A stretch of DNA of 64,000 bases from Linnemannia elongata (GCA_036320915.1 JAXBDG010000011.1:1076501-1140500), one strand, 5' to 3'; positions 48,301-61,500 are shown, counted from the stretch's first letter. Numbers and translations are program-made. Notes: a model not told the origin generated them from the letters alone.

Positions 48301-49723
48301 CGGAAGGTGTGATCGAAAAAACGGCGATGAGGGAGGTGAGGAGGTAAGTGTGTGAACGAGAAACAAGACCATTTAGAGAGGAGATGATTGTAGTGAGTGT
48401 GGTGCAAATACGTCTCGTCTCGGGAGAAAGACTAGCGAAGGAGAGAGAGAGAGGGGTCGAATCTTTGGTGAAGGGTGGAGGTGGTGAGATCTCGTTGGGT
48501 GACAAACCGCATCGAATTGAGCGAGTGAGCAGTTAGTTGATTGTGCTTGTTTTGCTTGTTTTTGCTTGTTTGCTGCTGACTGAGCGAGAGGGAGAATGGA
48601 CTAATCAGGTATATCGAGTGAAGTGTGAGTGTGTGTGCGTGTGTGTGTGTGCCGAGTGTGTGCCCCTTTGTTTTTTCCATTGTCTTCTTTCCCTCCCTCT
48701 CTCTCCCTCTCTCACTCTCTTCGTCTGCTGCTGCTGCTGTTCGTCATCGTCGTCGTCCCCAGAAATAAAAAAGAAAGACAAAAAAGAACGCAACAGCTGC
48801 TGCCTTTGATTGGTCTGCATGATCCATTCAATCCTTATATTATTAACATTAAAAGGGAAATAACCTATTCTAATATTATGTACGTCTGTATGTACGCTGT
48901 TGTCACAAGAGTCCATCCCATCACAGCACCACCTCCTCCACCAGCAAGCCTGGCATAAACATAATTCCCAAATGCTGACTTCCGTGAAACACTGTCATAT
49001 AAAATAACGGGCCGTTTTCTCCCTTTTCCCACTTTTTTCTTTTTTCTTCCTTCTCTTTCTTCTTCCTTCTTTACTTCTCCTCATCCTTTTCCCTCAGACC
49101 TATCAGACTACATATATAACCTTTTTTTTTCTTTCTCTCTTTCTCTCTTTCCTTCTCTCTCTCTCTTTCTTTGTCTCTTCCTCTCTTCCTCCCTTTTTCC
49201 TTCTTTTTCTTTAAACCCCCCCTCCTTCATACACATAATACCCTTGTAGTCAAGATGGCCTCCCACTAAACACCCCCACCGTGTTCCCTCAACACACCCT
49301 CTGCATAAAAAATAATACACCCAAAATCCAACCTGCACACCCTCAACCTGTACCTCCCCCCCCAAATATCCTAATCGAACCATGATCACCTCCTCTGCTC
49401 AACCTTCCCGCCTCACAGCACCCACCATATCCTCCTCACCTTCTTCTTCTTCATCTTCATCAAAACCAACACCCTTCTCCTCTCTTGTTGACCACTGAAG
49501 AATAACACATCCTATCCATATCGAACACACAACCAACCAACCAACCCAACACAGCAACCTCTTCTTTTTACCTTACAAAACCACTTCTTTTGAACCTGCA
49601 TACACCCATCCAAGAGTCATACATATCTCACACCTCTGAACACTCTTTTGTGACACGAATCTGTACATCCTCCTCCTATTGGTTCAAACACCCCTCTTTC
49701 TATTCCCTGTAAAAATATCCCAA

Positions 49724-51064
49724 ATGTCCGCTGAATACGTGTCTACCGACGCCTGGTCCCTGGTTGGGTCCGTCCTCCAGGACGCCCCCAAGAAGACCGC
49801 CTACCAGATCATGGACGTCCTCGGTTACGGTACCTACGGTTCCATCTACCTTGCCAAAACCGTCTCTTCCTCTTCCCCCTCCGAGTACAAGGCCATCAAG
49901 TCCCTCTCCAAGCAGGGCCTCTCCCCCTCCCAGTTGTTGATCCAGCGTCAGGAGATCGACATCCACCTCTCCCTCTCCTCCGCCAACAACGGCCAGCACC
50001 CCAACATTGTCGACATGTCCTCCGTCATCGAGACCAAGGACTCACTCTACCTCGTTATGGAGTACTGCTCCGGCGGTGACCTCTACGACGCCATTACATC
50101 CCAGCACGCCGCCGCCTCCGACTCGGGCTTGGGCTTTGCCGCCGCCCCCAACACCACTGGTGGCCGCCACCTCAATGTCCACTCCGACAAGTCTGTCCTC
50201 GATGCTATGCACCAGATCATCTCTGCTTTAGCCCACTCTCACCGCCACCAGGTCTTCCACCGTGACCTCAAGCCCGAGAATGTCCTCGTCGCCGGCGATG
50301 GTTCACTCAAGTTGGCCGACTTTGGTCTCGCCACCAAGGATCGCATCTCGACTGACTATGGTTGCGGCTCCTCCTTCTACATGGCTCCCGAGCAGCAGTC
50401 TGCCCACCACCCTCGTCGCCCTTACTTGCCCGCCAAGTCTGATATCTGGTCGTTGGGTATCATTTTCTTGAACTTGCGATTTGGTCGCAACCCTTGGAAG
50501 TTGTCCCACCCCGAGGCCGATGCCACCTTTGCCGCCTACGCCCAGGATGCAACCGTCCTCGATGGCATGTTCCCCGAGTTGTCGACCAGTGCCCTCCACT
50601 TTTTGCACCGTGTCCTCTGTGTCGATCCCGATCACCGTGCCGATGTCTTTGAGGCTCTTGAGCTCCTCCACCGCATCGACACCATTGTCCCCCAGGAGGT
50701 TGGTATGGAAGATTGCGGCGAAGACCGCTCTTCTACCGATCTTTCCGCCAGCGCCTCGACCTCGACCTCCCAGTCTTCCTTGGCTGAGTCCTCGTCCATG
50801 TCCCTCGATGGATCCTACCCTCGTCACAATGGTTCCGAGTCTGACTCGATCTTCCATATGGAGGGTGACTTTGGATCGAAGCAGATGCAGCACAACTGGT
50901 CACTCACTTCTTCTGGCCGGTCTTGGTCGGACATGGCTGATGAGGAAGAGATGGACTTCTCTCGTCCCATTGGCTTTGACGAGTCTGCTTCTGCTCCTTC
51001 CTCTACGGATTCGTTCTCGATGGCCGGCTTCACCAAGCTTTCTGACCTTTTGATGGTCAGATAA
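49724..51064 (+). CDS. Ran1/Ksp1/Sks1-type serine/threonine protein kinase
   Basis: 446 residues, no introns, from the ATG at 49724 (the upstream in-frame sequence is C+T-rich leader). All kinase landmarks are present: Gly loop GYGTYG at 34-39, ATP Lys59 in AIK, catalytic HRDLKPEN with Asp181, DFG at 199-201, APE at 221-223 and DIWSLGI. The domain ends near residue 310, then a Ser/Asp-rich regulatory tail. GYGTYGSIYLA and the GCGS(S)FYMAPE form point to the fungal Ran1/Pat1, Ksp1, Vhs1/Sks1 group, which acts in nutrient signalling and the growth/differentiation switch. Codon use is strongly skewed to C-ending codons (TCC, CTC, GCC, GTC), stronger than in neighbours, which suggests high expression. 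Convergent with the Pil1 gene. Confidence 0.9.
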   Translation: MSAEYVSTDAWSLVGSVLQDAPKKTAYQIMDVLGYGTYGSIYLAKTVSSSSPSEYKAIKSLSKQGLSPSQLLIQRQEIDIHLSLSSANNGQHPNIVDMSSVIETKDSLYLVMEYCSGGDLYDAITSQHAAASDSGLGFAAAPNTTGGRHLNVHSDKSVLDAMHQIISALAHSHRHQVFHRDLKPENVLVAGDGSLKLADFGLATKDRISTDYGCGSSFYMAPEQQSAHHPRRPYLPAKSDIWSLGIIFLNLRFGRNPWKLSHPEADATFAAYAQDATVLDGMFPELSTSALHFLHRVLCVDPDHRADVFEALELLHRIDTIVPQEVGMEDCGEDRSSTDLSASASTSTSQSSLAESSSMSLDGSYPRHNGSESDSIFHMEGDFGSKQMQHNWSLTSSGRSWSDMADEEEMDFSRPIGFDESASAPSSTDSFSMAGFTKLSDLLMVR

Positions 51065-52006
51065 GCATTGGCCGTGTAAATTATCACCACCATCTTTTTT
51101 TTTCTTTTTTCTTTTTTCTTTTTTTGCTTTTTCTTTTTCTTTTTCTTTTTTTTTGTTGCCGCATCCCGCCTTACCACACTAGCATTAGTTTATTGTCCTT
51201 TCTATCAGTGCCCCTCATCTATCGCGCTCCTCGCGGTAATGTAACATAGCTTAGCAAAAAATAAAAACAGAAAAAAGAAGGAAATGGCGCGCGGGCAAAA
51301 AGAGATCTCACCAGCTTGGATCTTTTCTTGTCAACGTCCTTTTCTGTCTTTGTGATTTGGATCGTCTCAATACACACAAAACCACCTCTCTCTTTTTAGT
51401 GCCCTTGATTGATGAAAATGTTTGGAAAATAAACGTGCTCTCCTAGACAGATGTTTAGTGGTGTCTTTTTGAGATGGGGGTCGGAAAGACGATATAGCCC
51501 TTTTCTAAGGTGTGGGCGGATTCATACTCCTCACCACACTCAGGAAACCTTCTTTTCACCCTCCCCCTCACTTCCTCTGACCCACTGGCTCCCTCTGGCT
51601 CACTCCTGCATTCCTGTCTGTCGTCTGCCAAGTATTGGCACATGACACAAAAACGTAGCACCCAGTCTTTTTTTGTCAGAGGATTTGCTCATCAAAGTAG
51701 TCATGCTGCTTGCTCATCGTTCTCTTTCTTTCTCTTCCACCTTAATCGTTTCGTATCTACACACTACCCGCGTTATGTTTCGTTTCTTCTCAAAGATCCT
51801 CCCACTTTATTTTTTTTTTTTTTTTTTCATATCAACATCCCCATCGCTCACTTTTAAAAAAACCACCCTCACATGTTTATATCGCCAACACTCCCAACTC
51901 AGTGTGTGCGCGTTATTTTCTTTTGTTCACGTTTTTTATTATCTACAAGAAAACCAAGTATGTACATGTGTTACTACTTAATTTTCACGAAATCGCGAGC
52001 GTGTTT
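51065..52006. other. Convergent 3' intergenic region (942 bp)
   Basis: Between the stop codons of the kinase and Pil1-type genes. It starts with a 60-bp T-rich run (51094-51154) and has AATAAA-like sites near 51262 and 51430. No coding frame is convincing. Confidence 0.6.
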
Positions 52007-54515
52007 CTAACGACGCTTCTTCTCATCAAGTTTCTCAGCCGGTGGGTTCATAGCAGCCTCCGCATAATCAGGAGGCGGACCATCATACACAACCGCCTGC
52101 GGATGTCTCCGTCCCCCGCCGCCGCCGCCACCACCACCACCACCACCACCGGGCGCAGAAGAACTGTAGATCTCTCCATCCTCATCGACCTCTACACCAA
52201 CAGGGATCCGGAACCCCGGTTCTGTAGGTGGCAGAATGGCCTGTGGGCCGCGAGGAGGACCTTGGTTTGGTCTTGGTGAAGGTGTTCGTGAGGGCGACAC
52301 TGTAGTAGAAGATGTGGTTGTTGTTACGGGGAGATGGGAATCGATATTGGCGTGAGGAGACGGCTGTCGAACAGGGAAGGAGACCGAGATGGGGTTGGAG
52401 TGCCTCTTGTTGCCACCTGGACCGCCAAACTCGTTTGAATATGGGTAGTGTGGGTCAGGAGAGCCAGGGATATGAGGGACGGGCATTTGCATCGGCAGAG
52501 GCATGGAGTTATGCACAGGGATGGGCATCGACATGGGCACCTGAGAAGCAGGAGGAGGGCCTGGAGGATACTGTTGTTGGTGTTGCATCATCAAAGGGTG
52601 GGGTGCATGGAATCCGCCAGCACCAGGACCGGGATGGCCGGGATATCTGTCTGCCGAAACGGGACGAGGTCTCGTGGGAGGAGTACCAGTGCCTTGACTG
52701 TGAGTATGATCATGACCGGGTTGATAGGTAGTCGTAGGCATGTAGGTCGAGTGAGGGATGAAGGGGCTTTGTTCCACAGGAGCAGTTGAGGTTTGTTTAG
52801 GACCAGGGGATGAGGCTGTGTTGGTGGCAGTGACGATGGGCGAAGCAGGTGCAGTCGTAGGTGTCGTTGCGCCTGGCGTCGATCCTGTCGTACTTGCTGG
52901 TACTATTGTCTCCGTTGCAACGGGAGTTGTCTCGGGGAGTGATTGGGATGCGACAAAGACAGGGATAGGCTCCTGCGCTGAAGGAGCTGTCGTTGTCGCT
53001 GGAATCGCCGTCGAGGCAGAATCCAGGACAATGGGTCCATTCTCAAGCTCGGGTGTAGGGGGAATCTCGTTAATAAGTTGAACCATCGGTACACCGTCGA
53101 CATAGGTCACTGTCGTCACTCCAGACGACATACTATCTCTCGCGGACCTGATGGAACTCGCTGTGGAGGAAGTTGAACTGCTGCGAGTATGATGACTGGG
53201 TCGCTTAGAGGAGGCCGTTGATGTAGTAGGCGATGGCTGCTGAAGATCGTACCAGTCCGATCCTGTCTTGATAGCCAAGTCGTGCATCATCGCATCCATG
53301 GCTCCCTTGGTGTCTTTGGGGAAGTCGCCCATGTCCACCTCCTGCATCTGAATAATCGGGGCGTTCGTGGGCCAGTCCTTGAGAGTGTCGAGACAGGCCT
53401 TGAGTGAGTATGCCGTCTTGGCAGCACCTAAAGCAGCAAAAGAAAAAAAAGGCATTCCCACAGTTGGTCAGACGAGGTCTCATTTCATGCAAAAAAAAGA
53501 GGTAAAGGGAACAACAGTAACACAGGCAAACACAAAGAGGGAATATTGCCCGTCCGGAAGGGTAAAAAGGAACAGCCAGAGCTTTCTGCTTCATCCCTCC
53601 CACCAATATTTTTTCTTCTGTTTCCATTTTTTCTGGGGGTGCCTTGCTTGGTTGCTTACCATCATACTGTCCATACCGATCCTCTGCATATTGTCCAGCC
53701 TCGGTAGGGGTATCGTCGACCTGGTCCATGATTTCCCGTCCATAGTACGCAATAACAATCATCTCCTTGCCCAACTTTTCCAGTGCGTCCAACTGCTGGG
53801 CTGTCGCCCTCTTGATTTTTTTCCGCTTGAGGTCCTCCAGGTCATTCTCGGCTGTCATGGTCTCCTTCCTCAACAGCTTCATCTCTGGGTGGAGCTCCGG
53901 TCCGGGTGATGTCGTTCCTGATTTCTTGACGAGTGCTGTCGAGGTCCCCGAGTTGACAATCGCTGTCGATGTCGCTGAAGATGATCCTCCTGAGGACCCT
54001 AACCGATGTTCCAGGTCCAGTTTACGTTTCCGGATAGAGTAGTTGTTATCCTCTGCGACCCGGATTTCCTTGAACAGTTCCCTGCTCTGACCAAGGCTAT
54101 CGGCATAGGCTCGTTCAAGGTCGGCGGCCTTTCGGATGAGGAGACTCAACTTTGAGAGGGTGTCTGCCAGATCTGGACCTTCCGTCTTGGCATAAATGGA
54201 GAGGTGCTTCGCAGCTATGCGAGACAGCAGAGTTGAGAGAGAAAGAGAGGGAGAGAGAATGAGATATTGCTTCAAGCATGCTTGATGAATGATGCATGAG
54301 TACAAGTGCAAGACAAGGGTCAATTGAGGACTTTATGTACCTTCTTCTTTTTCAAAGGCGGTGCGCTTGAGGGAGGAAAGGACGTTTTTCTGTTCCTGGA
54401 TGAGGATCCTGAGTTCTGGAACTAGGCCACTCAGAGGCGATATCCCGTCGATACCACGTCTGATTCCATGCGCTATCTTGGTAGCGCGCAGACACGGGTC
54501 AATTAAATGGGACAT
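52007..54515 (-). CDS. PIL1: Pil1/Lsp1-type eisosome protein with long C-terminal tail
   Basis: Three exons by hand: 54515-54341, 54214-53660, 53427-52007; 716 residues. Residues about 20-270 match the Pil1 BAR-like fold: GLVPELRILIQEQKNVL, AAKHLSIYAKTEGPDLADTL, KLSLLIRKAADLERAYADSL and VIAYYGREIMDQVDDTP parallel the same positions in yeast Pil1, including the conserved LDDSP-type segment. Pil1 proteins coat the inner face of plasma-membrane furrows (eisosomes) and bind PI(4,5)P2. Yeast Pil1 ends near residue 340; here about 440 more residues follow, Pro/Thr/Ser-rich with an 11-Gly run near residue 680 and a basic EKKRR end. The tail could carry protein-binding or phosphorylation sites. The fold call is good, the orthology is less sure. 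Confidence 0.82.
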
Positions 54516-55535
54516 GTTTGTCTGTCTGTCTGTTTGTCGTGTGTCCTATTTGCTGTAGTATATGTAGTTGAGAGTGTTGTGTGAATGAGCAGGGGTTGAG
54601 GAATAAGTGTGAGTGTTGTATTGAGAAAGTAGGGTGGGGTGTGAGAAAGAAAAAAGGAGAAAAAATTAAAAGAGACCAGACAGGCTGAGAGAAGAAAAAG
54701 AAGAATGAAAACCGAGGAATCGCCGAGAACGAAAAAAAAGTAAACGATGAATAATCTGTCTTCACTTCTCCGTCATCATACAACTCTTGTTCCTTTTCTC
54801 CCTCCGTCTCTCTTTCGCACTTCTTCCATACCCTTGTTCCCTTCCTCTTGGCAACGCCCACATGTTTTTTAATGTTTATTTTTCCTTAGCGTGGAATTTC
54901 TTGCCTTTCTTCTCGCCTTGCCTTGTCTTTCGGCATGACCGCATCAGCGCACTGTTAATAAGAAACTTTATCGATAAAGCCACTCATATATGCCCTTGTC
55001 ATGTCATCATGCCCTTCTTGTTCTTCCCTTCCTTTTTCTTGTCTCCCGACTCGGTTATTCTGGCTGAGCGCTGTGGCTGAGTTCCATGCTATTCTTAGTA
55101 TGGTACATATTTACTAAGTCTACTGCGACACGAGTGGGGTTACCCAGGTCAGCAATCATGCTAAAAAGTCACCCACCACTGTCACAGCTAATATGAATTT
55201 GTCTTGCTTGTCTTGTCCTATCCTACTTTCACGCGACCCAACGAGCTAAAGTGACTAAAGAGGTTGGGTTATTCTTTGGAGTTATTTCAATTCGCTTGCA
55301 TCAGCTTGACCGTTGGGGGTCATCGGCGAATAAGCACATATCCCACATATCCCACACTCGCTATTATGTTTGCAGCCCCTGCTTTTTCATATTACCAATT
55401 GCCGACATGCATGATAGTGAACAACTTTTTTTTATCCAAAGACCAAGTCTGCAAACATCCCATCTCTCATTTTCTTTTCTTTTCTTTTCTCTTTTTCTAT
55501 CTTTATTTTTGCTTGCACAAGCGACAAAAAAAATA
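54516..55535. other. Intergenic region (1.02 kb)
   Basis: Promoter region of the Pil1-type gene plus the 3' flank of SMG1, both on the minus strand. It contains purine-rich (54600-54740) and T-rich (55480-55520) stretches. No gene seen. Confidence 0.6.
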
Positions 55536-58500
55536 TCACAACCACGGCGTCCAACCCTCGTACATGTTCGCCAGGTTCTCAACGTTGGTCGCCTCCTGGA
55601 TTACCCTGTCGACCTGCTCCGTCACCTTGCACTTCTTGACCGCCTCAAAGTCACGCCCCTCTAGCTTGTGTCGGACCCGTCGAAGGATGTTGACCGCATA
55701 CGCGTTTCGTTGATGCAATGGTGGCTGCTGCTGCTGCTGCTGCTGTTGGTATTGGTCCTGTTGGTGCATCTGCTGAAGTTTCTGCCCTTGGCCATTGAAC
55801 AGACTTGAAGAACTCAACTCTGCTGGCTCCCAACCTGAGGACGTCCACTTCTTTGACAATGAATCTGTCGTCGCCGTCGACTTGATGCTCATACTGCTGA
55901 CCGAGCAAAGACTCTCCTCTGACAGACGACGAACAACGCCAAGCGATCGAGATGACAACTGGCCTTCGCTGTCTTGATCGCCTCCACCACCATTCACGTT
56001 TGCTCCTCCTCCTCCGACAATATTTCCTGCACCATTACCGACTCCAGCTCCTGCTCCACCCTGAGCACCTCCGCCTTGCCCAGTCGTGGCGTCGATCTGC
56101 CAATCAACCAGCGGATCATATACAAACGCCTCCAGTAATGTTACCAGGATTTCCTTGTTCTTCCGCATCACCTTCATCGTCTGCTCGCATCCGATCCTAA
56201 AGTTGCCCTCCACGCCCGTCACACCCAGACTTGTCAGCATGTTTCGACTCAAACGGAACGGCACAATCTCCGGTATCCTCAGTCTCTTGCCCTTCTCAAA
56301 GCAGACATTGTAGTCGATGTGCACCAGATCGCCGGTTGTGAAATCAATCAGGATATTGTCCAGATGACGGTCTCCCAACCCAATCACGTAGCCGATCATT
56401 GACATCACCGCCGTCGATCTCGCAAACCGAACCGACTTTTGCCACCATTCCGCTGGCGTAGGACTCGAGGCCCATATCTCTCGCTCCAAAAGATCTGCAG
56501 GGGTCTCGCTAGCCATCTCATGGTACAGGTCCAACAGGATCGACTTTGGCCAGTTCCGCCGAGGGTGGTTGGAGGGGAGACCAGCCTTCTTGAGCGCCAA
56601 CATGGCTTTCTCATTGTAAAGTTCTGTCGCGCGAGGAGGGGCCTGGAGTGGTGCCGTCGAGCTGTCGTCGTTCATCCACCGAGCACACATCTGCTCACGA
56701 TGCTGCCATTTGGCAATGATCGTAAAGATTGATACCGTACTCTCGACCCACTGGATCATGCCCGAATTATCGCTCAAGGGTACAACCGCGTAGTGTCGAG
56801 CGTTGAGGTGCCGTATGCTGGATTCCTTGTCCCGCTGAAGCATCCCGTTCGAAATCCGCAAGAGTTGCATGACTCTTTCGTCCAGGTGGAGATCCTCCAA
56901 ACCCTTGAAGAGATAGGTATATCGCTTGCCATCCGAACCCAACAATGTCAGTTTCTTTGGCTTGGTCTTGGTAGGAATGACGACCACTTGCTGATCGAAT
57001 GACTGAATGGTCACTCCTGTTCCTTGGTCCGGACTTGGGATGGCGATTTGAGAAGACTGAATGGCGGAAAGCTCTGGACTCAGATCGGATAGCTTCAAGA
57101 TGCGGGTCCCAGAAATCTCCTTTCCAATGTCCATGCAGATCTATGAAGCATTGTATAAATCATTAGGCGTCATTATCTCCATCCTTTAGGTCGAGCACAT
57201 GGTGAATAAAACCTGCCTTGAAAGAAGCCCATGTTCTTACCTCTTTCAACAAGTTGAGCCCTTCAAATAGGTTGTCCCAAGACTTGGGTGAGCGAAGAGC
57301 AAGCAGAGTGGATTGAATCCTGCCCTTGAAGGTCGAAACGAACCATCGCTCATGGTTGGACTCGGGCACGCTATGCGCCTCTTGGAGACTCTCCAATGGC
57401 ACCAGTAGAGGCAGCACGGATTGCTGATAGTTGTCCAGCATAACAGCATGCTTGTCCTCCAAACCCAAACCAGAGATGGCATCCAGTCCCTGATATTGCT
57501 CCGTTAGCTCCTGCAACGTGTTCTTCAGCTCAGAGATGCTCGACATGATCTTCTTGTACCAAATCTCTTCCCACAAGACGGTTATCCTTTCCAGTTCGCG
57601 GATCAAATGTTCAACTTGGGAGACGAGTTCCGGGTGCGACTTTGTCAAGAACTCTCCGATAAATCGGAGAAGTCGCCTCTGACATGCGCTGTTGTGTGCA
57701 GAGTTGGCACCAACAACACAGTGAAAGACGATCAGCTGCGGAAACTGCAAGCCAATCTTGCATAGAAGGTCTGCGATCAATGACTGAACGGGTTGCTCTG
57801 GGTGGTCAAGCCGAGCAAAGAGCTGCGGGATGATATTGGTCCACGGACTGACGTTGATGTCAACCAAGTTCTCATGGAAAACATCGTAAAGCTGCCCTCC
57901 ATGCTTGGCCAAGAGTCGGAGCAGGCGCAGCGTTGCAGTAATCTCGTCTGACACAGCAGACTGTGAGACCTCGTTCTCCACTTCCTCTCCAGAGGTTGTC
58001 TATACGTTCCAAAGAAAAAATATCGATGATGTCAGCAACAATGTCGTGTGCTCTCTGCGACTTCGAGAAAAGTAACTTTCGCCGCTATGTCCGTGATTAG
58101 TTCATTCATTACCTTGGCCTTGGGCTGACTGCATTCAAACTCCAACGCAGCGAACTGGAGGAAGCGAAAGTAGCCATGGATAGCCAGACGGTACGACTCG
58201 AGAATCCTCTGCAACAATGTCTGGAATGACCCAATAATCTCGGCCACAATTTCTTCCGAGGCCGCCACCTGCTCAATCTTCATGACATGCGTTCTGATAC
58301 TGTCGTACGCCGTCGATTCATCGAATGGCTGACCTGAAGCACAATGTTTGACAAAAACACCGAAGATACTCTAGTTCAGCAGGAAACATATAAGTCAAAT
58401 AAGATCAGCTTCGCATATATATGAAATAGAACTCGACCATCTCAATTCGACGAGAAAATGCGCATTTTTTTTTTTTACCTTGGATTGCTCCTCGAGGTTG

Positions 58501-61500
58501 GTCACTCCTGCTCTTCCCAGGATACTCTTCAACGTATCGTTGGAAGCAATGGCAATAGGATGATGGAAGCGGAATGATCCAAGCTCGTCCAAGATACCCC
58601 ATCCTTGCTTGTAGTGATGTGTACCCAAAGCAAACCAAGACTTCCTGTATTTTGGCCCGATCTCGATCGCCTTCTGAAGACAAGTGGCTGTGATAGTCTC
58701 TATCCTCGCCTGCGGAGACTGTGGCGCATCGTGCTTTAGGTCTAAGATGTCCTCGAACGCCTCAACATTGCCTTCTGAAAGCTGTGGTTTAGTTGATCGT
58801 GACCACTTGGCCATTTTCAAGTAGATCTTGCTCTGAAGCACAGCCATCGCTTGATCGTCGTCCTTGTGCGCGCTTAGAGAATTCTTGACCTTGCTGAGGA
58901 TCCGACTAGACGTACTCAGGGCAGTTGTGTAGTCGTGCTTCGCCATAGCTGCCTTGGCTTCCTCAAGCTGGATCTCCGGAGACAGTGGACCTTCCCAAGT
59001 TCGAGGGATGCTGCAGGCAAACTCATGACATTCGGACCGACGGGCAACCTTCGAGAGAAGGAACTTGAACTCGTTTGATTGCTTGATGACCGCTGTATTT
59101 TTGCAGGAAGCATGGCGCTTGGCAATATTGACAACTGTGTCCAATCGCGCCCAAAAACGCAGGTCCTTGTTAAATATGTGCATCCTCATCTCCTCAGGAA
59201 CCTGAGCGACATGTTCAGTGAATTCCCGAAGGGCTTTGAGGGTGGCAGGGGCAGAGGTGTTGAGCATCAAGGTGTCCAGCAATGCTCCGTTGGCGTGATC
59301 TACGCCGTTACTGAGAAGGAACTCAGCTGGCGGCTGTACGATGCGTAGAGACATTTGTCGAATTCGATCCAGGTCCTCGGCTTGAACATCCGACTGAAGG
59401 TAAGCTTTCGCCGCAAAGAGATAGATACGCCCAGCCAGTCCTGTTCGGTCCGCCGTGAACACATCAGGTGCCAGCTGTTCGAGATTCTCTTGGTCGTAGT
59501 AGTCTTCCAAATGTTTCCACGCGTGGGACGCCTCGTCTGCGCAAAAGTCATTCAATGCCTGCATCATGGACGTATCACTCCAAGGCAGAGTCCTGTCCGC
59601 ATATGCTTCCATAGGAATAGAGTCCATGAATATCTGAAGCTGCTGGTAACTGTAGAGATCGCTCAGACTGTTCGTAATTTCCTGACACAAGAACTCCGCC
59701 GGTGGTCCAACGTCCTCTGGCGATTCCACATCGGAGTATCCCTTAACGATTACGATGGCATCTTTTGTTGACGGTTCGTAGCGGCTCTATAGTTGGTAGC
59801 AGGAAATCAACGAGTCTGGTAAGAAAAGGCTCATGGTTTTGTCTTGGTCCATCTGAGTCCGTCCAAGTGGAAGAGGATGATGTACCTGAGACTGCAAGAC
59901 AGCGGTATTGATCCAGTCAAGCGATATCTGTGATAACGCGAGCGCCTGTCCTTCCTTCAAACAGGAATTCTTGTATCTTGGATCTAAATAAATGGATGTC
60001 GCAACTTATTAAAAGCCATCCTTTGAGTGTCGTTTTTCGTCAAGTAGGGACAATGTTTAAGCGCGAGGGTTACTTACATTGGGTAGAGCGTTCAGATCGC
60101 GAGTGTTTAGATCTGCTTGAGGATGACTGCCTCGTCATGTCCTTGATGGCTCGCCTGCACCACACGTAAAGTCCTGAGATAGCATCCGACCCATTGGTTG
60201 CCATCAGTGCCTCCACTATGATTTACAAGTACGCCGACAATTGCGTGTTAGTGATGCCTTCGAACACGTTTTGAGCGAAACGTTATGCCTAGTGTTGCCT
60301 TACCGAGATCTACCAAGACACTTTCAAAGTCATCCAGCCAAGGCAAGATGTCATTGACAGCGCCATGACACAAAGTGCTAAAGTGATCTGCCAAAAGCTG
60401 GAGCGCGGATCATGGTTAGTGAGAGATCTTACGTTGCGTTTGTTCAAAGCCTAAACTTAGATCGTCGAAGCTAAATCTGGGCAAGTCATTTACCATGTAT
60501 CCATTACGAATGACAGTCTCGTACTCGCCCGTCACTTTGGCGCCTTCCACTATGCGACTTCGAATCCGAACGAACCAATCTTCCCACAAGGATTTATTCG
60601 ACCTGACAAAAACGATGCTGGGCTTTGGTGTCAGTGGGATGACGCCAAGCGCAGTCCCGTGGTACGCGTTCTGAAATTGCAGCTCAAGTCGGTCCAAAAG
60701 CGTCAAAAAGTCTCTCAGGCGAGCCAGCCTACAATGAGCATAGGAAAAAGGTCATTCCCGTTAGTTGTTTCATAATAATAAATGGCAACAATGTAAATTG
60801 AGCTAGCGAGAGGGTACCTTTGCAACCCTGTAGCTTCTTTGTCCTCTGACTGAAGAAGTGCGTTTAATTGCTTTTCCAGCGCGTCAAGGGTTTGTTGCGG
60901 GCCACCATATGGTGTCCGAAGTCTTGACAACACACAGTATCGCGCTGCCTCCCAGAGGGACCAGTACATTAGCAGATGACCAGAGTGCTGGAATGTGTTG
61001 ACTTGGTCTGTCGCAATCGGATCTGCATTCAAATTACATGAAGTTTGTAAATATTAGTTGGCACATCTTTCGAACGATACCATGTAGATTGTGAGTATCC
61101 ATGCAAACAATTTCTTACCCGAACCTCCGTCAAGGTTGACTTTGGCAAGAATATCTTTTCCTTGGCATGAATGGAAGAGTCGCTGTAGCATGTCAGGGTC
61201 GGGCTGGGATTCGATATCAAGAGTGCTGCCGTTCGATGTTTGAGCTGCCTTGGCATCACTTGAGTTGAGACCGGACAAAACCGCAGAAAAGTGAGGGTAT
61301 CGGAACACACCCGAATTGGGGCTTTTGAGTACCAGGACCTACATAAAGCAAATGATGTCAGTTAGCAATTAATTAAATCTTCAGGGTCTCAAAGATACCT
61401 TGGATTTCGCCCGTAGGTGCAATGCCAAAGTGTATACCTTGAGAGCACGGGTGATATCAGTCTCTCGAATGTTATAGCATTCATACGCAAAGGCGAACGG

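Larger units (their letters stand above)
42916..49723. other. 6.8-kb interval without a supported gene
   Basis: By far the longest gene-free stretch here, between the start of NCBP1 (minus) and the start of the kinase gene (plus). Open frames in it are short and low-complexity (poly-Phe, Ser, Lys or Leu), and I recognise no domain. It holds microsatellites (GACA at 44571-44612, GA at 45363-45389, GA near 48250-48290, TG near 48626-48650), homopolymers and purine/pyrimidine-asymmetric DNA. The last 700 bp before the kinase start is markedly C+T-rich with a TATA-like CATATATAACC near 49111. It may hold long regulatory DNA, a long spliced 5' UTR or non-coding RNA genes. Confidence 0.55.
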
